From: Cruorifilaria tuberocauda
Taxonomy: Eukaryota > Nematoda > Chromadorea > Rhabditida > Onchocercidae
Assembly (NCBI GenBank): GCA_013365365.1
Contig: JABVXU010000016.1
Span: 1-64,000 of the forward strand
Direction: 5' to 3'
Length of the DNA: 64,000 nucleotides
This document shows, piece by piece, positions 1 through 12,285 of the stretch. Position 1 is the stretch's first letter. Every line of letters begins with the position of its first letter. A program made the position numbers and the translations under genes. Under the pieces are notes generated by a model. That model saw nothing but the letters and a program-made list of their open reading frames with translations. It was not told where the DNA came from and ran no database searches.

Positions 1-289
1 TTTTTTTTATTTTCATTTTATTTATTTTCATTTCGATTTTTCATTCATTCATACAGTTAATATAGTTGTAGAGATGGACGAAAAAAGTTTTTCAGCATTT
101 TATATATACACTACATAGCTTGCTAATATATTATATATAATAAGGAGTGCTGAATAACTATGTATAATATAGAAAGCAGGAAGTTTAAGTATTTCAAATC
201 ATATTATCCTTTATCACTATTGATATTGCGTTGATCATGAAAGCATGGATGTTTATCCAGGTAGTACAGAACTAAAGAGAAAAAACTAC

Positions 290-954
290 CTATTTTTCGT
301 TCATCGTCTGTTTGAGTACTGCCAATCGTGACAAACTTAAATTCTTTCAACGACTTTGCAAATGCCCTTTGAGCCACGGAAAGCTCTGCAAAATATTGTA
401 AATTGCACCTCATCTTTTTGTAGCTGTATACCGCAAAATTGTAAGCACAAAATCGTAACGGGTTGCTGGAAATCTATTATGTCAGTGAAAAAAGATAGGT
501 CTAATTAAAAAACTAGAAACTAAAATGCTAATGATTCTCATGATATTAAAATTAAATGCGAAGTATTTTCTATTTTTAGCCGAAACTTATTTTATTCAAA
601 TTCAAGTTGACGTGAGGAAATGGTCTACATTCTTAAAATAAACTTGTCAATTTCATTTTCAAAAAAAAAGAGCAAAAAAAAGAAAAAGGATGTAGAAATG
701 GTGAAAGTTTAAGAAAAAACTAAACTAGAATTGAAATCACAACGAAAGAAGCAGAAAATTAGAAATAAATGAAGAAGGATAAAAACGATGTAAAACTTAC
801 TTTTTGTACATTGAATAAGTTCACGACACTGTATTTCGATATTTTTGATATTTTTATGAGCATCTTCCAGAACATTTTCATGTTCCCGCAAATTTTGACG
901 AAACCATGGACTATCGGATAGGCAATCCGCAAATTCTAAGGGTCGTAAAACCAT
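290..954 (-). CDS. BAR-RhoGAP of the GRAF/oligophrenin family, N-terminal part (partial)
   Basis: Two exons on the minus strand: 954-801 (start Met, 51 codons plus one base) and 385-290. The splice phases agree (phase 1, intron ending TTTTGCAG). The first residues, MVLRPLEFADC, match the start of vertebrate GRAF and oligophrenin-1 (M-G-x-x-x-LEFSDC). The second exon continues the BAR domain with LSVAQRAFAKSLKEFKF and TQTDDER, equivalent to the family's SSAQRKFA...DFKFEFIGD..TDDE block. In this family the BAR domain senses membrane curvature and is followed by PH, RhoGAP and often SH3 domains, acting in clathrin-independent endocytosis and Rho/Cdc42 inactivation. Only about 83 residues lie here. 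The next exon was not found in positions 1-289, so the rest must lie beyond the left edge. Family assignment is confident; GRAF versus oligophrenin cannot be told from this part. Confidence 0.88.
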
Positions 955-1360
955 TGTATCGCGCGTATAACAAAGATATCAGAAAACACGTCAAAAGAAG
1001 TATCAGCTAGCTTCGGGAAGCTTCCATCGAATCATGTTGAATATCGTTGAAATGGACAGGAGGATGTGAAATTATGCTACAAATATGGATCACAATTTTT
1101 CTGACATAATATCTCTGAAAAAGATCAGTGGAAGAAAATCCATAGCCACGTGAAAATAATTCTTGCTGACATTTATACAGTTTTTTATATTATATTGTGG
1201 CTTCTTGCATACTGCAGTATACACACATTAATTTTGTAATTTAAATTTACTTTGAAAGTGGAAGTTAATTTTTGAAGTGTTAGTTATTAAGTAATTAATT
1301 CATGAAGAACTTATGAAGCAAAATGCCCTACATAAAGATAACGTGAGTGATTAACATTAT

Positions 1361-1363
<3 letters not shown>

Positions 1364-1392
<29 letters not shown>
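1364..1392. repeat. (GA)n microsatellite
   Basis: A run of about 14 GA dinucleotides. It creates an Arg-Glu repeat open frame on the plus strand that is not a gene. Confidence 0.95.
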
Positions 1393-1394
<2 letters not shown>

Positions 1395-3820
1395 ATTGAA
1401 GTGGTAAAAATATTACTTGCATCAATCGTTATCTTCTTGCCGTTATCATTGATACCATCGATGACAAGCCATTCTCCTTCCACGTATCTCCACGGACTCG
1501 CCAATACTCACAGCATTGATACAAATGTGAGATGAGGCGTTTTCGTCGTGTCATTCAATTGTTAATTGAGGACAAAGACGACGTAATATCAGAAAATAGA
1601 GTTGATTTTAAAGAGACTTTCTAGAGATCGATGAGATTAAAAATACGTTTATTAGATACTGAGAATGGGAAGGCAGTAGTTTGAGTGAAGAGACAATAGA
1701 TAATGTGAGCATCGTGAATCAGTGTCACGAAAATTGTTTAAATATAACTAATTTTGGCAATGAGAGTGATTGGGAAGTTTATTATTGAAGAGAATTGGGT
1801 AGACAGACAATAAATGATAGCCTTTCCGCTATGCATTGCTCTAATAGAGACAAAAAGAAGGAAGCGAATTAGAATTTCGAATATGAAATGGAATATTTAC
1901 GTTAAGATAAAGTTAAATTTAAAGGATTCCTTCAAAATTTTCAGCTAGTGGTTGTTATTAGTGAGAAAGATTAGTGTCACATTGGAACCTATTTAGTTTA
2001 CCTTAAAATTTATGATATTCCGCTTATTAGTTTAGAGAAATAAAATGCTCATGTTCATTGCGCATATCTTTCATCATCTGAGTAAAATTTTGACTTCAAC
2101 TTTTCAAATATTTTGATGTGAAGAGCTGAAGAAAGAGTTTTGATCGGAGTGGAGAAATTGGATAGATTTAGCAATTGAGCGATCTCTTGCAACCTTTCAC
2201 TTCGAAAAGAATCGATAATGTCAGTAATCGAGACTATGCCAATATTTGGAATTAATAAAATCAGGTATCTCATTGAGATATTCCATTAAATATATTCGAC
2301 TGGTTAAACTATGGATATCGGACTATTGTACGTTAAGGCACTTCTTTCTTTATTCACTTGGAATTTTTCAAAGAAATTTTCTGTATTTCAAATACTTCCA
2401 ACTATTGTCACCCTTTCCGGCACATTATTCTGAGGTTTTGACAAGGGATGATTCAGATGAGTTGTGAGAGAGGAAAATAGGGATACATCATAGTCGAAAG
2501 AGGGAAGAGATGAGTCATACAAATTTCTTCCATTTTTTTCATTTTTCGGAAAGAAAGCAAGAAAACATGATGATGCCTTTCAAAATTGTAATCGTGAAAA
2601 GTGAAGTGAATGGCAGAAAGATGATGTTATTTTGTCGAAAATTTACTTTTGGAATGATGCAATGTGATATGAATCACTCAGTACGTTCCGGATAAACCTT
2701 CACTTCTTATAGCTAAGATAGGACTAGAATAACCATAGGATAAGAGAAAAATTATTTACATTACTATTTTCCACATCAAAATAATTTTTACGGAAATTCC
2801 ATTTAGTTACGCGAAAATTTCCGAAGTAACAACTATTATTTTTCTGCGTATTGCTTGAAATTGTTAGATGAGTGATCAGTAATATATCGTTCAGGAAATT
2901 GCTTAAAAGAATGCTTGGAAAGAAAATATAAAAAAGGATTCAGAAGTATGATCAAAGAGCATTTGGCAATGTTTCTCAATTCAATCCTTATTTTAATTGA
3001 TTTCAACTTATTTAAATCTTCATTTATGTGTAAAACGAAAAATGTCGTCATAAAAATTCTTGACATATCTCTCTTATTTCGAACAATTAAAATGTAAACA
3101 AGTGTAGAGACGATTAAAATATTCTTGAAGTTAATTTGAAGTCTTAATGCCATAATCTCACTGCTTCCTGATCTTTCCCTTAACAAAGCTGTTTTAAAAA
3201 TTCTTCTTGAATCGATTTAACGAAGTATATGGACTTAGTGGATACTATAATTTCTTAACATTATAATTAGAAAGATGAGGAAATATCTCAAAAGTAATTG
3301 AGTAGATAAAATCCTGAAGGTAAAAAGCACGAATTTCGTCTGAATGTAACAACAAATGTGATCAGCAGCTCTTTTCAACTGTTTTTCTCTTAATTTTTAT
3401 TTCGGATACAGAGAAGACAAATGTGAAAGAAACTTCTCAATATTGATTAGAAAAATGAGAAAATATCTGAAAGTTCCATTTATCCCTGGAATTACATCTG
3501 CAGTTCCAATTTTAAAAACTTAATGATAAAATAGTTCATAGTGGCATGTTATCCTTCTTGACATAAGTGACTACCGGATTAGGCATATATTGTGATATGC
3601 AATCATACAGATGATGTTTTTTTATTTTTGGAGAACGAAATTATCTTAAAGTCTTAATGTCTATGTCTTCGTCTGTCATTTGTGATATACATGCGGTCAC
3701 TTACATCATATTTATACAATCAACGATAAAATTCTGATGACATACTTTCATCACTATCATTCATCACTGTTGTCATTATACAAATGCCAACAGGATATAT
3801 TAGGATGAGATTATTACATG

Positions 3821-3884
3821 AAGAAGTATACGCTACACTGGTGTTAGAAATACCAATCTAACACTAATGTAGCGTATACTTCTT
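3821..3884. repeat. 28-bp inverted repeat with 8-nt loop (hairpin)
   Basis: The left arm 3821-3848 begins AAGAAGTATACGCTACA and the right arm 3857-3884 ends TGTAGCGTATACTTCTT. The loop 3849-3856 is AATACCAA. Along the 28-bp stem there is one C-A mismatch and one G-T wobble; all other pairs are Watson-Crick. It could be a small foldback transposon remnant or a microRNA-type precursor. No coding sequence overlaps it. Confidence 0.85.
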
Positions 3885-4033
3885 ACAGTGAAAAGACATA
3901 CAAAAGTTTCGTTCGTATAAAATACGGCTTAAAAGAGAAATTGCTTATTCTGAGAAATGGATTTGAAAAGGGATTTTAAATCTGAACATCGAAAAGTTAA
4001 TAACTTTTACGAAGAACTGTCAGCAATATCAAT

Positions 4034-4090
4034 CAAACTTTATATTTATGCACACACATGCATGTGTGTATGTGCACAATATAAAGTTTG
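4034..4090. repeat. Long imperfect palindrome with CA/TG core
   Basis: The outer arms CAAACTTTATATT and AATATAAAGTTTG are exact reverse complements. The core between them alternates CACACA and TGTGTG around a central CATGCATG, so nearly the whole 57 bases can fold on itself. The alternating purine-pyrimidine core could also take unusual helical forms. Confidence 0.8.
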
Positions 4091-4209
4091 TATGTAATGA
4101 GCTTATTATGCATGCAACATGGTGTGAATGATCTATAATTTAAAATTCAAAGCAAGAACTAACGATGTCGATAATATATATACCCGCTTTTCAGGATACC
4201 TATGAAATT

Positions 4210-4233
4210 CACACACACACACACACACACACA
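4210..4233. repeat. (CA)n microsatellite
   Basis: About 12 tandem CA units, starting right after TATGAAATT. Confidence 0.95.
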
Positions 4234-4489
4234 TAATAGCTAGGCAAATTTTGCAAGGAGAAAAGGAATTTGATGTGTCAGCTTAAGACTGCCAGAACAT
4301 TTGAATGTTTTTTCTTGGTCCCAGAAGAATAGATTGAAAAAGAGTTGACCGTAAAGTGAAACTGAAAGACAACATAGATCGAAAATACGAGAACGGGATG
4401 GCAGGCAGAAGGATCTGGAATCAATATGGGTCCGAACTAATGATGGTACACAACTACGATAAAGGACATTTCCGCACAATATGTTTGTA

Positions 4490-4605
4490 CGTGTACGTCT
4501 GTGTGTATGTGTGTGTGTGTATGTCTCAGTCTCTCTGTCTGTGTATCTGTATATATATATATATGTATATATATGTGTGTGTGTATGTGTATATGTGTAT
4601 GTATA
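4490..4605. repeat. Compound TG/TA/TC simple repeat
   Basis: A mixture of TGTGTG, TCTC and TATATA tracts. It produces long repetitive open frames on both strands (Thr-His and Tyr-Val-Cys runs) that are artefacts. Confidence 0.85.
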
Positions 4606-7600
4606 TGAGACTATTTGGGGAACATAGTTTTTGGGCTTGAAAGTTTGAAAGTAACAGAAAATCTTCAAGAAATTGATAAGCAATTTGTATAACAACATAT
4701 GATATACAGTGCAGACATATTATCTGTTGTAAAATGCAGTTTGGCTTGAAAATTACAGTTACAATTTCATTAATATCATTATCATCACAACTGGAAGTAT
4801 TTTCTTAATCAGTATAGTTGATACTAAATATCAGTTTGCTTTTTCTCCATAAAATTGATAACATCACCCATGCAACCCTTGTATTTTGATAAAATAAAAT
4901 TACAAAATGGTCTACAAATTATGCTCACTCAGATCAATAAAATTAAAACTGTAAATCAATAAAAATTAAAATTACATTCGCATAAATCAATAAAAAAGAC
5001 ACCAGTTAAGCAGCGCATGTTGGCGCTAATGGTGTTGAGGAGAAGGCACAGAAACATTATAGATGTTGGTGGAGTCAGATATTGTGGAAGAAAATCTAAA
5101 AAGTACGGCTGATAAACTATAGGCTAGATAATGTTTCGATATAGGAGTGGAGGAAGATTAGATGCTCGCTGTTCCTAAACAGTCACAAAAGGCAAATAAA
5201 TAATACCTAAAAAAGTTGTGGAAAGTTGAAGCAACCACCGATTTGGTATGGGCTGAACAAAAGAAGACATCATGAAGAATGATAGCAGAATAGAATAGGG
5301 GTGGAAATGACCTCCCTGAATTTTCGCTTCTTCAATACTCTGAAATACTCAAGTACCTCAAATCTTATCATTTTCATCAATAGTAACATATATGAAATCA
5401 TAATTACTACTTCTCAAAGAAATTTTGATTTCGCAAGAGCTGAATGCATATTCGGACAGAATTTCATACAAGCATAGAAACTTTTGGTGGATTTTATTGA
5501 AATACTAAGAAATCGATTTAAACGAGATAAATGTTTAGTTAGCATATCTTGACCCCAACAGTTCAAGTAGATGATTGGATTGAGCAGAATGACATTGTGT
5601 AGTTATGAATAAAAAAATTTTAATTAAATAAAATGATTTAGATTAAATCCACAGTTCAACAACTTTCGCAACTATTTTTTAATAACTGGATACAATAAAA
5701 GATTATTCGACTCCGAAATCTTTCATAATCTTCTTTCTTTGTCGGACTATATTTTATTAAGCTAAATCTGAAGAACCAAAATTTGTGACGAAGTTCATGC
5801 TATATTAAAAACAATTAACTTCCAGAATACCTATGAAATTCAAGTAGGTCATCATTTGGATAGTTCCGGAAGATTATTTATATGAGACATACTTTTAACT
5901 GACTAACAAATAATATCTTTAATATAATTCAGGAGATCGAAATAAAGCATCCGGAAAAGGCTCCCCACAGACAAACTTTCGCAGCTTATAATAGTTGCCA
6001 GATCTCGACATTAATGTCCTGAAAATGAAAGCCAAACTCGATTTTTTCCAACCCAAATCTAATTTTAGAGAGATGTGGAGGGAATTCTACGCTTGTCCTC
6101 CTATCACAGCTTCTCTAAATACAATAATTTGAAGAGAAGCTTCTTCCAAACAAAAATGTTTACTTGAAATGGTAAACGAGGATAAGGAAGAAAATGAAGA
6201 AAAGAAATATATGAAAGGGAAAAGGAAGCGACAAAAGAAAGAAAACAGTAAATTGTAATTGAACATTACAGAATTGTGTCGCACTATTTTGCAATTTCTT
6301 TGCATGGAATTAATTGCTAAAATTAAAATTTTTATTCCCATTTGGTGCCATTTCAGTTTTAATGGCGAAATATTAAATAAATGCCAAAGTTCAACCTGTT
6401 TCCAAACTGACTTTAATCAGTGATTCAAATCTCTTTTAACTTCCTTATCAATATAGATTTAACGAAAGCATAAAAATGATTTTAGTGAATAAAGAAGAAC
6501 GAGAGATATTGCTTAAGTGATTTAACAAATATCAGTGTTAACAAAGGAAAAAAGGAATGAATACATCGATAAATAAATCGATTGTTAGCTAATTGGAATA
6601 TTTGTATGTTCCAAATGATTTAAAATTTCGAACAGCGAATTTCCGCAGCGAATAATGCGATCAGATTGGTGATTTCATGTGGAACACTAATTGAAAAATT
6701 CTATAATGCGATGATTTGTATAAAGCGTATTTAATTTAAATAAAGTTCAAAAGTCATTTGTGAATAATAATCGTATGGATTGATATACTCATATGCTGAC
6801 AATTGCAGAACACATGGATGACGATAGGCGATCGCTGTCAACTTGAACAACCAATTCACCTCTCAAAACTATCAATCCTCTCAACAGCTCATGGTTCTCT
6901 CCGTCATCTTTGTAATTGATAAAGTTCATCAGTTGTCAGTGATAATGGAACAATTATGAACAATCACGCAATACGAAGATTCTTATCTGACATGAATTAT
7001 AGCATCATACAAAGTACATTATCTTATTGAATGATTTCGAAACTTTTCAAACATAATTGAATTTAATTGGGTTTTTCTATTTCAGCTTATTCTATTTAAT
7101 CTAATTTCCACTTCTTTCGTTTTCTTATATAAATCAAATGATTTTATAATGGTATTGAATTTCTCAAAAGTTTCTTGGAAATTAAAGAGAATTAAATTCT
7201 TATAAGAAAATGATACCGAAATACCTGAATAAAATATGTGCACATTTACCAATGAAATTTTGGCATGTTTCACGAACTTCTGTTCAAATGTTTTGGATGC
7301 GAGGCACTAAATCAGTCTTTCATGGAAGATAAAAAGTTCTGATTAAATGAGAGGCGCAAAATGTTTAGTACTAAAAATAATCAACGACAAGATATCCAAA
7401 GTTCTTGGAATGAAATATACAGTGAAAGGATAAGGCATCAGTTGCTGAAACAAAATTATTTTAATTTTTCGCTATAACGTATAGGACCGATTCTTCAACC
7501 GGCAAGGAAATTATTACTGATTGATCATAACAGAAAATAAAAAATGTCATCATAGTTGACAATTAAAAATGAAAAACAACTTTAGTAACCTACAGTTACT

Positions 7601-7839
7601 TCTGCTCAATAATCAATCGCTTTATTGACTGAGTTAGGGATGATAGCTAGCAGGAAAGCTCCGTTATTTTAAGATTATAATATGAAAATAAATAAAGAAT
7701 ATATACGTCCCATTTGTAATCATTGATAACAATTCTACTTTAATTTTGATTTCTTTACTCTTTTTTTTGTAATAACTTTATAATCGATGGGACTTTCATC
7801 CTTGAATATTCTCAAAAAATGGAACCACTTTTTAATAAT

Positions 7840-7915
7840 TAGCCTTTTTAATAATTTTAATAATTTTGTTTTAATTTTTAATAACTAATAATTTTTAATA
7901 ATTTTAATAATTAGT
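7840..7915. repeat. TAATAATTTT-like low-complexity tract
   Basis: Loosely repeated TTTTTAATAATTTTAATAATT units spaced irregularly through about 75 bases. Confidence 0.6.
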
Positions 7916-8692
7916 CATTTTTGCATTTCATAATTTTTGACAAAAATTTTATGAGAACTTTTGCTTTTCTTGATAACGTATGCTATTTCATTTAAACTTA
8001 CCAAAATGTTTATTTTTGACTTTAAAATTTTAGTTTTCAATAACATTTAATTACTAATGAGAACTGTCTTTATTTGATCAACGAAGTGGCTAATGTTTTC
8101 TTTTATTAAAACATATTATGCAACCGATTGATTTCTAGAAGATTTTATATTTGAATTCAGATTAAATTCTGACTGTTAAACCTGTTTTCAGTGTCTAGAA
8201 GACTAGCTATTTAGAAATGTTCCGCTGCATCCCAAAAACTTTCTTTACCAGCTCAACCAACAAGAATAATTTCATTATTGATTAACCAACTCGCAATTTC
8301 ATGCCTTTAACTGTAATGCACAAATTAATTACCATTTATTTAACTTATGTGTAGAAAAAAAATTTTTTCTTTGGGAAAAATATTTTGTTTGCGCGTTTTT
8401 TTATTTGCATTAAAAGAGCATGTTATACTTGATTTTTCCTTGATTTCTTCCTCGATTTGCTCGTGAATACTCTTACTTTGAAATTTTCCCTAAAATAATA
8501 GCTTTCTTTAAAACAATGGTCATTTATGCATGTCCTCTTAGAAAGTAATTAAAAAGGAGTAAGATGGTCGCTTTCATTTGTGCTCCTCTAATACTAAAAA
8601 ACCAACTGAATCGATTCCTGGATAGGAATTAAATCTTCTTTGCATTTTAAATGTCAAAATTATACCTCATATTTCTTACTTTCCATATATAG

Positions 8693-8843
8693 CATTTGTG
8701 TTGTGCGTCGGCTTCTCGATCCACAAGTTCAAGTTTCCACGCATAACTCTCATTCATCATGGCCGGATATGTTCTCGGTCACCAATACTGAGAGTGAATT
8801 CACATCGTCGTATGCTTCATATAACCATAAATTCAATAAATGA
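8693..8843 (+). CDS. Candidate isolated 3'-terminal exon
   Basis: A splice-acceptor-like site (CCATATATAG) precedes about 50 codons of mixed, coding-like composition (for example LLDPQVQVSTHNSHSSWPD) ending at TGA 8841-8843. An AATAAA follows at about 8852. The tail is polar and Ser/Asn-rich. I could not find upstream exons on the plus strand with matching phase (it needs two bases from the previous exon), and I recognise no family. It may be a real last exon of a small gene or chance. Confidence 0.25.
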
Positions 8844-11800
8844 CCGCAAGCAATAAAAAACTAGGAATAGGAACATTGGTTGAGCTTATTGATTTCTGAA
8901 TTTCTTACTATGAACTTCGGACAAATCAAATTTGTAATGCAAAGAATGTCGGCATTTCACTTTGACTGGGACAAAATGAAGTACACACTTTATGGGAGTT
9001 TTAATGCTAATTATTCTGAGCATTTTTGATAATTTAAATGCTTAACATATCATTTTACCATGGGACCGTTAAATAAAGAGACAATTTATCAGATCCAACG
9101 CTATTCAGCTGTCATTTACGTCACCACATCTGAAGATCTCCTGACGAAAGCCCACACGCGGCATCGATTCGTCCTTCTCCTCCTTCTATTGTCAAATTTT
9201 TGATATGCCAGCTACTTTTACCTTAATTTTCTCATTCATCTTTTCCGTGTCTTTTGGTATTTATTCTTCACTTTCCTTCATCTAATTCGTCTCTTTCTGA
9301 TAAGCAACAATCAATACTCATTATCGTTAATTAAAGTACTGAAAGTATTCTTTATGGGAAGATCTGGAGTTTCTTGTTTGCATTTTAATCTCTTCCCTTC
9401 TAATTCTTGATTTAGAGAAATTTGAAAAGCAAAAAATCAGAAAATTAACTTCAGTGTCATTATATATTCCAATTTAATAAACGTACTGTTTTGATGCAAC
9501 AAGAATTACAAGTTTAGTTTACCATTTTTATCGAGGATATGAATATTTTCAAAATACCAGTTCTTCTTAACCATTCATAAGCAAATATCGTGAAAAACAG
9601 CTTTCACAAAATTATGACAAAAACGAAGCGGATTCATTTGATGAAATATGCGCGAAAAACTGTCGCCTACAGAAAATCCTTAAAAAATAATTAATTTTGC
9701 TCTTGTAGGCCGAAATGTATATTATCCCATTTCTAACAAGAAAAAGTTTACTCTTTTTATTCAATTGTGTACATCTAAAAATTTGAGCTCTTTAAGACTG
9801 AACTTATTGTACTTGATTATATTAAAGAATATCTGGAAATATTAACTCGATTGTCATTTAATACATCGTTTACTGCAAACTCAATTTTTCCACCCAGAAT
9901 GAAAAATATCTAAATGTCATAATTAAAAAAAACAGCATAACTATTAGTTGGAAACATTATTTATAGTTTGACAAAATCCAACAATTAAAATGGAATAATA
10001 AATTTGATTGTGCACTAAACCTTTGCAAATCGTATATAAAAATCTTCATCAAATTATCATAAATCATAATCACTCGAATCAAACCACTGGCAAAAGGTAT
10101 AACAAGATTAAACTACAGCTAGAATCATGATTAAATTTTATTGCCAATTTAAATTTTGTATTCGATCATTTTTGCACGGTTTATTTAGAAAAAATTGGAG
10201 TAGCGTATAATGTCTAGGATTTAGCAAGATTAGTTTATTAATTTGAAAAAATAAAAAAATCTTACAAAAAACCGCTACGGAATGAAGCTGTACAACAAGT
10301 ATAGTTCGACACAAACATATTCCACATTTTATTTTCTAAATTTTACATTTCGATGCACTTTTTCAATGACAAACACTTTACACCGCATTGTCTATGCTAT
10401 CTTATCGCGGAGTGATTGCAAACATAAAAAATGCCTGAGATTTTGTCACATAAGCAAAATTTTAATTTTAGATTAGAATCTACAGTACAGTATGCCCTCT
10501 TTTGCGCTGTACGTCTGTTATATATAAAATTTTGTTAATTCACAGATGATATGAACATCAAGTTAGATACGATTGATATCTGTGCAACATACATTATTTT
10601 TTGAAGTTTAATACTTCTGAGATGACACTTCCTTTCAGTGATGTGCCACACATGACGAGAGGTTACAGTTGCTAAGGAATTTAAAAATGTAATGACAAAC
10701 CTTGCTTACAATGTCGGTAATTGTCAATGATAAAAAATTATACTTATTATGAGATTCTGGAAAGGAATGCAAAGATATTGCGTTCAAAAAAAAGTTTGTA
10801 ATAACTTGAGCCAAAATAAAATTAACAGTAGCACTAAGATAGTAAGTCCAAACATACTTTATGCCATATATCGCGACGATTTCATATCTTCTTTATGTAA
10901 TGAGTTAGATAATTCAATTACTCTTGAAGATTTTTTCAAAAAAAATTTTAGATTTTTATTTACTATCACAGTTATGCTTTTGTGATTCATAAAAGACAAA
11001 AAAATCTTCTTTTAAAGAAATCATCCTAAGAAAAAATCTGCAATTCAATTTTTTACCTATTTTTTCAAAATCCGCTCATTTCAATTAGCTTAATTACCAC
11101 TTTTTTTACCTACCGAGAAGCAAGGACGTTATCACTATCGCCAGGAATTGATTTATTTCCCTCGGAAGTGATCATCGCATTAAACTATCATTTCCATCAA
11201 TTTCATTTATCGAAATCTCTATAAAATAAGAATTTTGATTGTTTATTGTTGTTTGAAAATTTTTAAATTTAAAAATGATTGTTATGATCGATAAAATACC
11301 CCCTACTATCATTTCAGATATCCGAAATTTATTTGATATTTGTTTGTTGTCATATCGTGCCATCAGGAATAATAATCTGTTGTTATCACTGAATATAACT
11401 GAATTGAAAATGAAATTTTTAAAAATCGAAACCTAACCCTATGTGACAGAAATGGGCTTTGCAATCGTATCCCAGCATATAATTCTAAAACCGAAATTGA
11501 ATCTCTGAAATCTAATTCGAATATCCACTCGTGACTAGCACTAATACAACACCCATGACGGGCCCCGATCTGCCGTCAAATACCGGTTGGCCATTCCAAG
11601 ATTCGAAGTTTGATTTCAAATCTATCAGCTCTAAGCTTACTAGAAGACTTATTAAATCCGAATTTCCTTACATTTTCCTGATTCTTCTTTATCCATGTTT
11701 TATAAATATTAAGGAAATGATGTTCACTTACTAGAAATCTCTAGAAGATTACTTTCGGGATATTATGATTGAAACTAAAACAATTTTTTTTAATTATCTT

Positions 11801-12285
11801 TGATATCGAACAGTTCTACCAGTTCAGTTTTTGTTATTTGATACTCTAAGTCATGAAAGTTTATTACCACATCAGCATCATGTTTTTTATTAAACATTCT
11901 CTTGTAAACCATTTTGAGCGCTCGTATTAACATTGTTCAGATGAACTTTGTTGTGCCATCAGACGGAAGATATTAAAATAGGTATGGAGGATACGCAACG
12001 CTACATCTGTAAGTTGTATATATTTTCACGCGTTGTTAGACGTATATATTTCGGATGATTCATATCAAAATTAAAAACCCATTTTATTTCCAATGTTTGA
12101 TCATTCATTCACATTTAAAAAAAGTTTCTTTTACTTTACGTCATTCGTGTCGCTTCTGACGAAAAAAATAGTTTTATTTTTTTTTGAAGTTACAACTTTT
12201 TAATATTAATTTTATTCTGCATTGCTTTTTTCTTAACAAATCAAAGATTGCAAATTAAAAATCGGTAATTGTAGCACTGCTGACG

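Larger units (their letters stand above)
955..12285. other. Gene-poor spacer between divergent GRAF-like and KLHL18 genes
   Basis: About 11.3 kb separates the divergent starts of the BAR-RhoGAP (minus) and KLHL18 (plus) genes. It is AT-rich, and its open frames are no longer than chance predicts at this composition. It contains a GA tract (1364-1392), a hairpin (3821-3884), a palindrome (4034-4090), a CA tract (4210-4233), a TG/TA/TC compound repeat (about 4490-4605), a TAATAATTTT-like tract (about 7840-7915) and one isolated candidate 3' exon (8693-8843). The remainder shows nothing I can assign; it may hold promoters and first introns. Confidence 0.6.

Noticed and set aside
2055..2273. 72-codon minus-strand frame with a helical-looking C-terminus
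   Set aside because: No good acceptor or partner exons, length within chance expectation.
2836..3186. 116-codon minus-strand open frame with hydrophobic stretches and an NPFLYF motif reminiscent of a GPCR seventh helix
   Set aside because: Length is about what chance gives in 64 kb at this AT content; charged Lys/Arg/Glu residues interrupt the hydrophobic parts and no companion exons were found.
4240..4698. 152-codon minus-strand open frame with Thr-His and Tyr-Thr runs, and its plus-strand shadow
   Set aside because: Produced by the CA/TG and TA simple repeats; no splice sites or domain.
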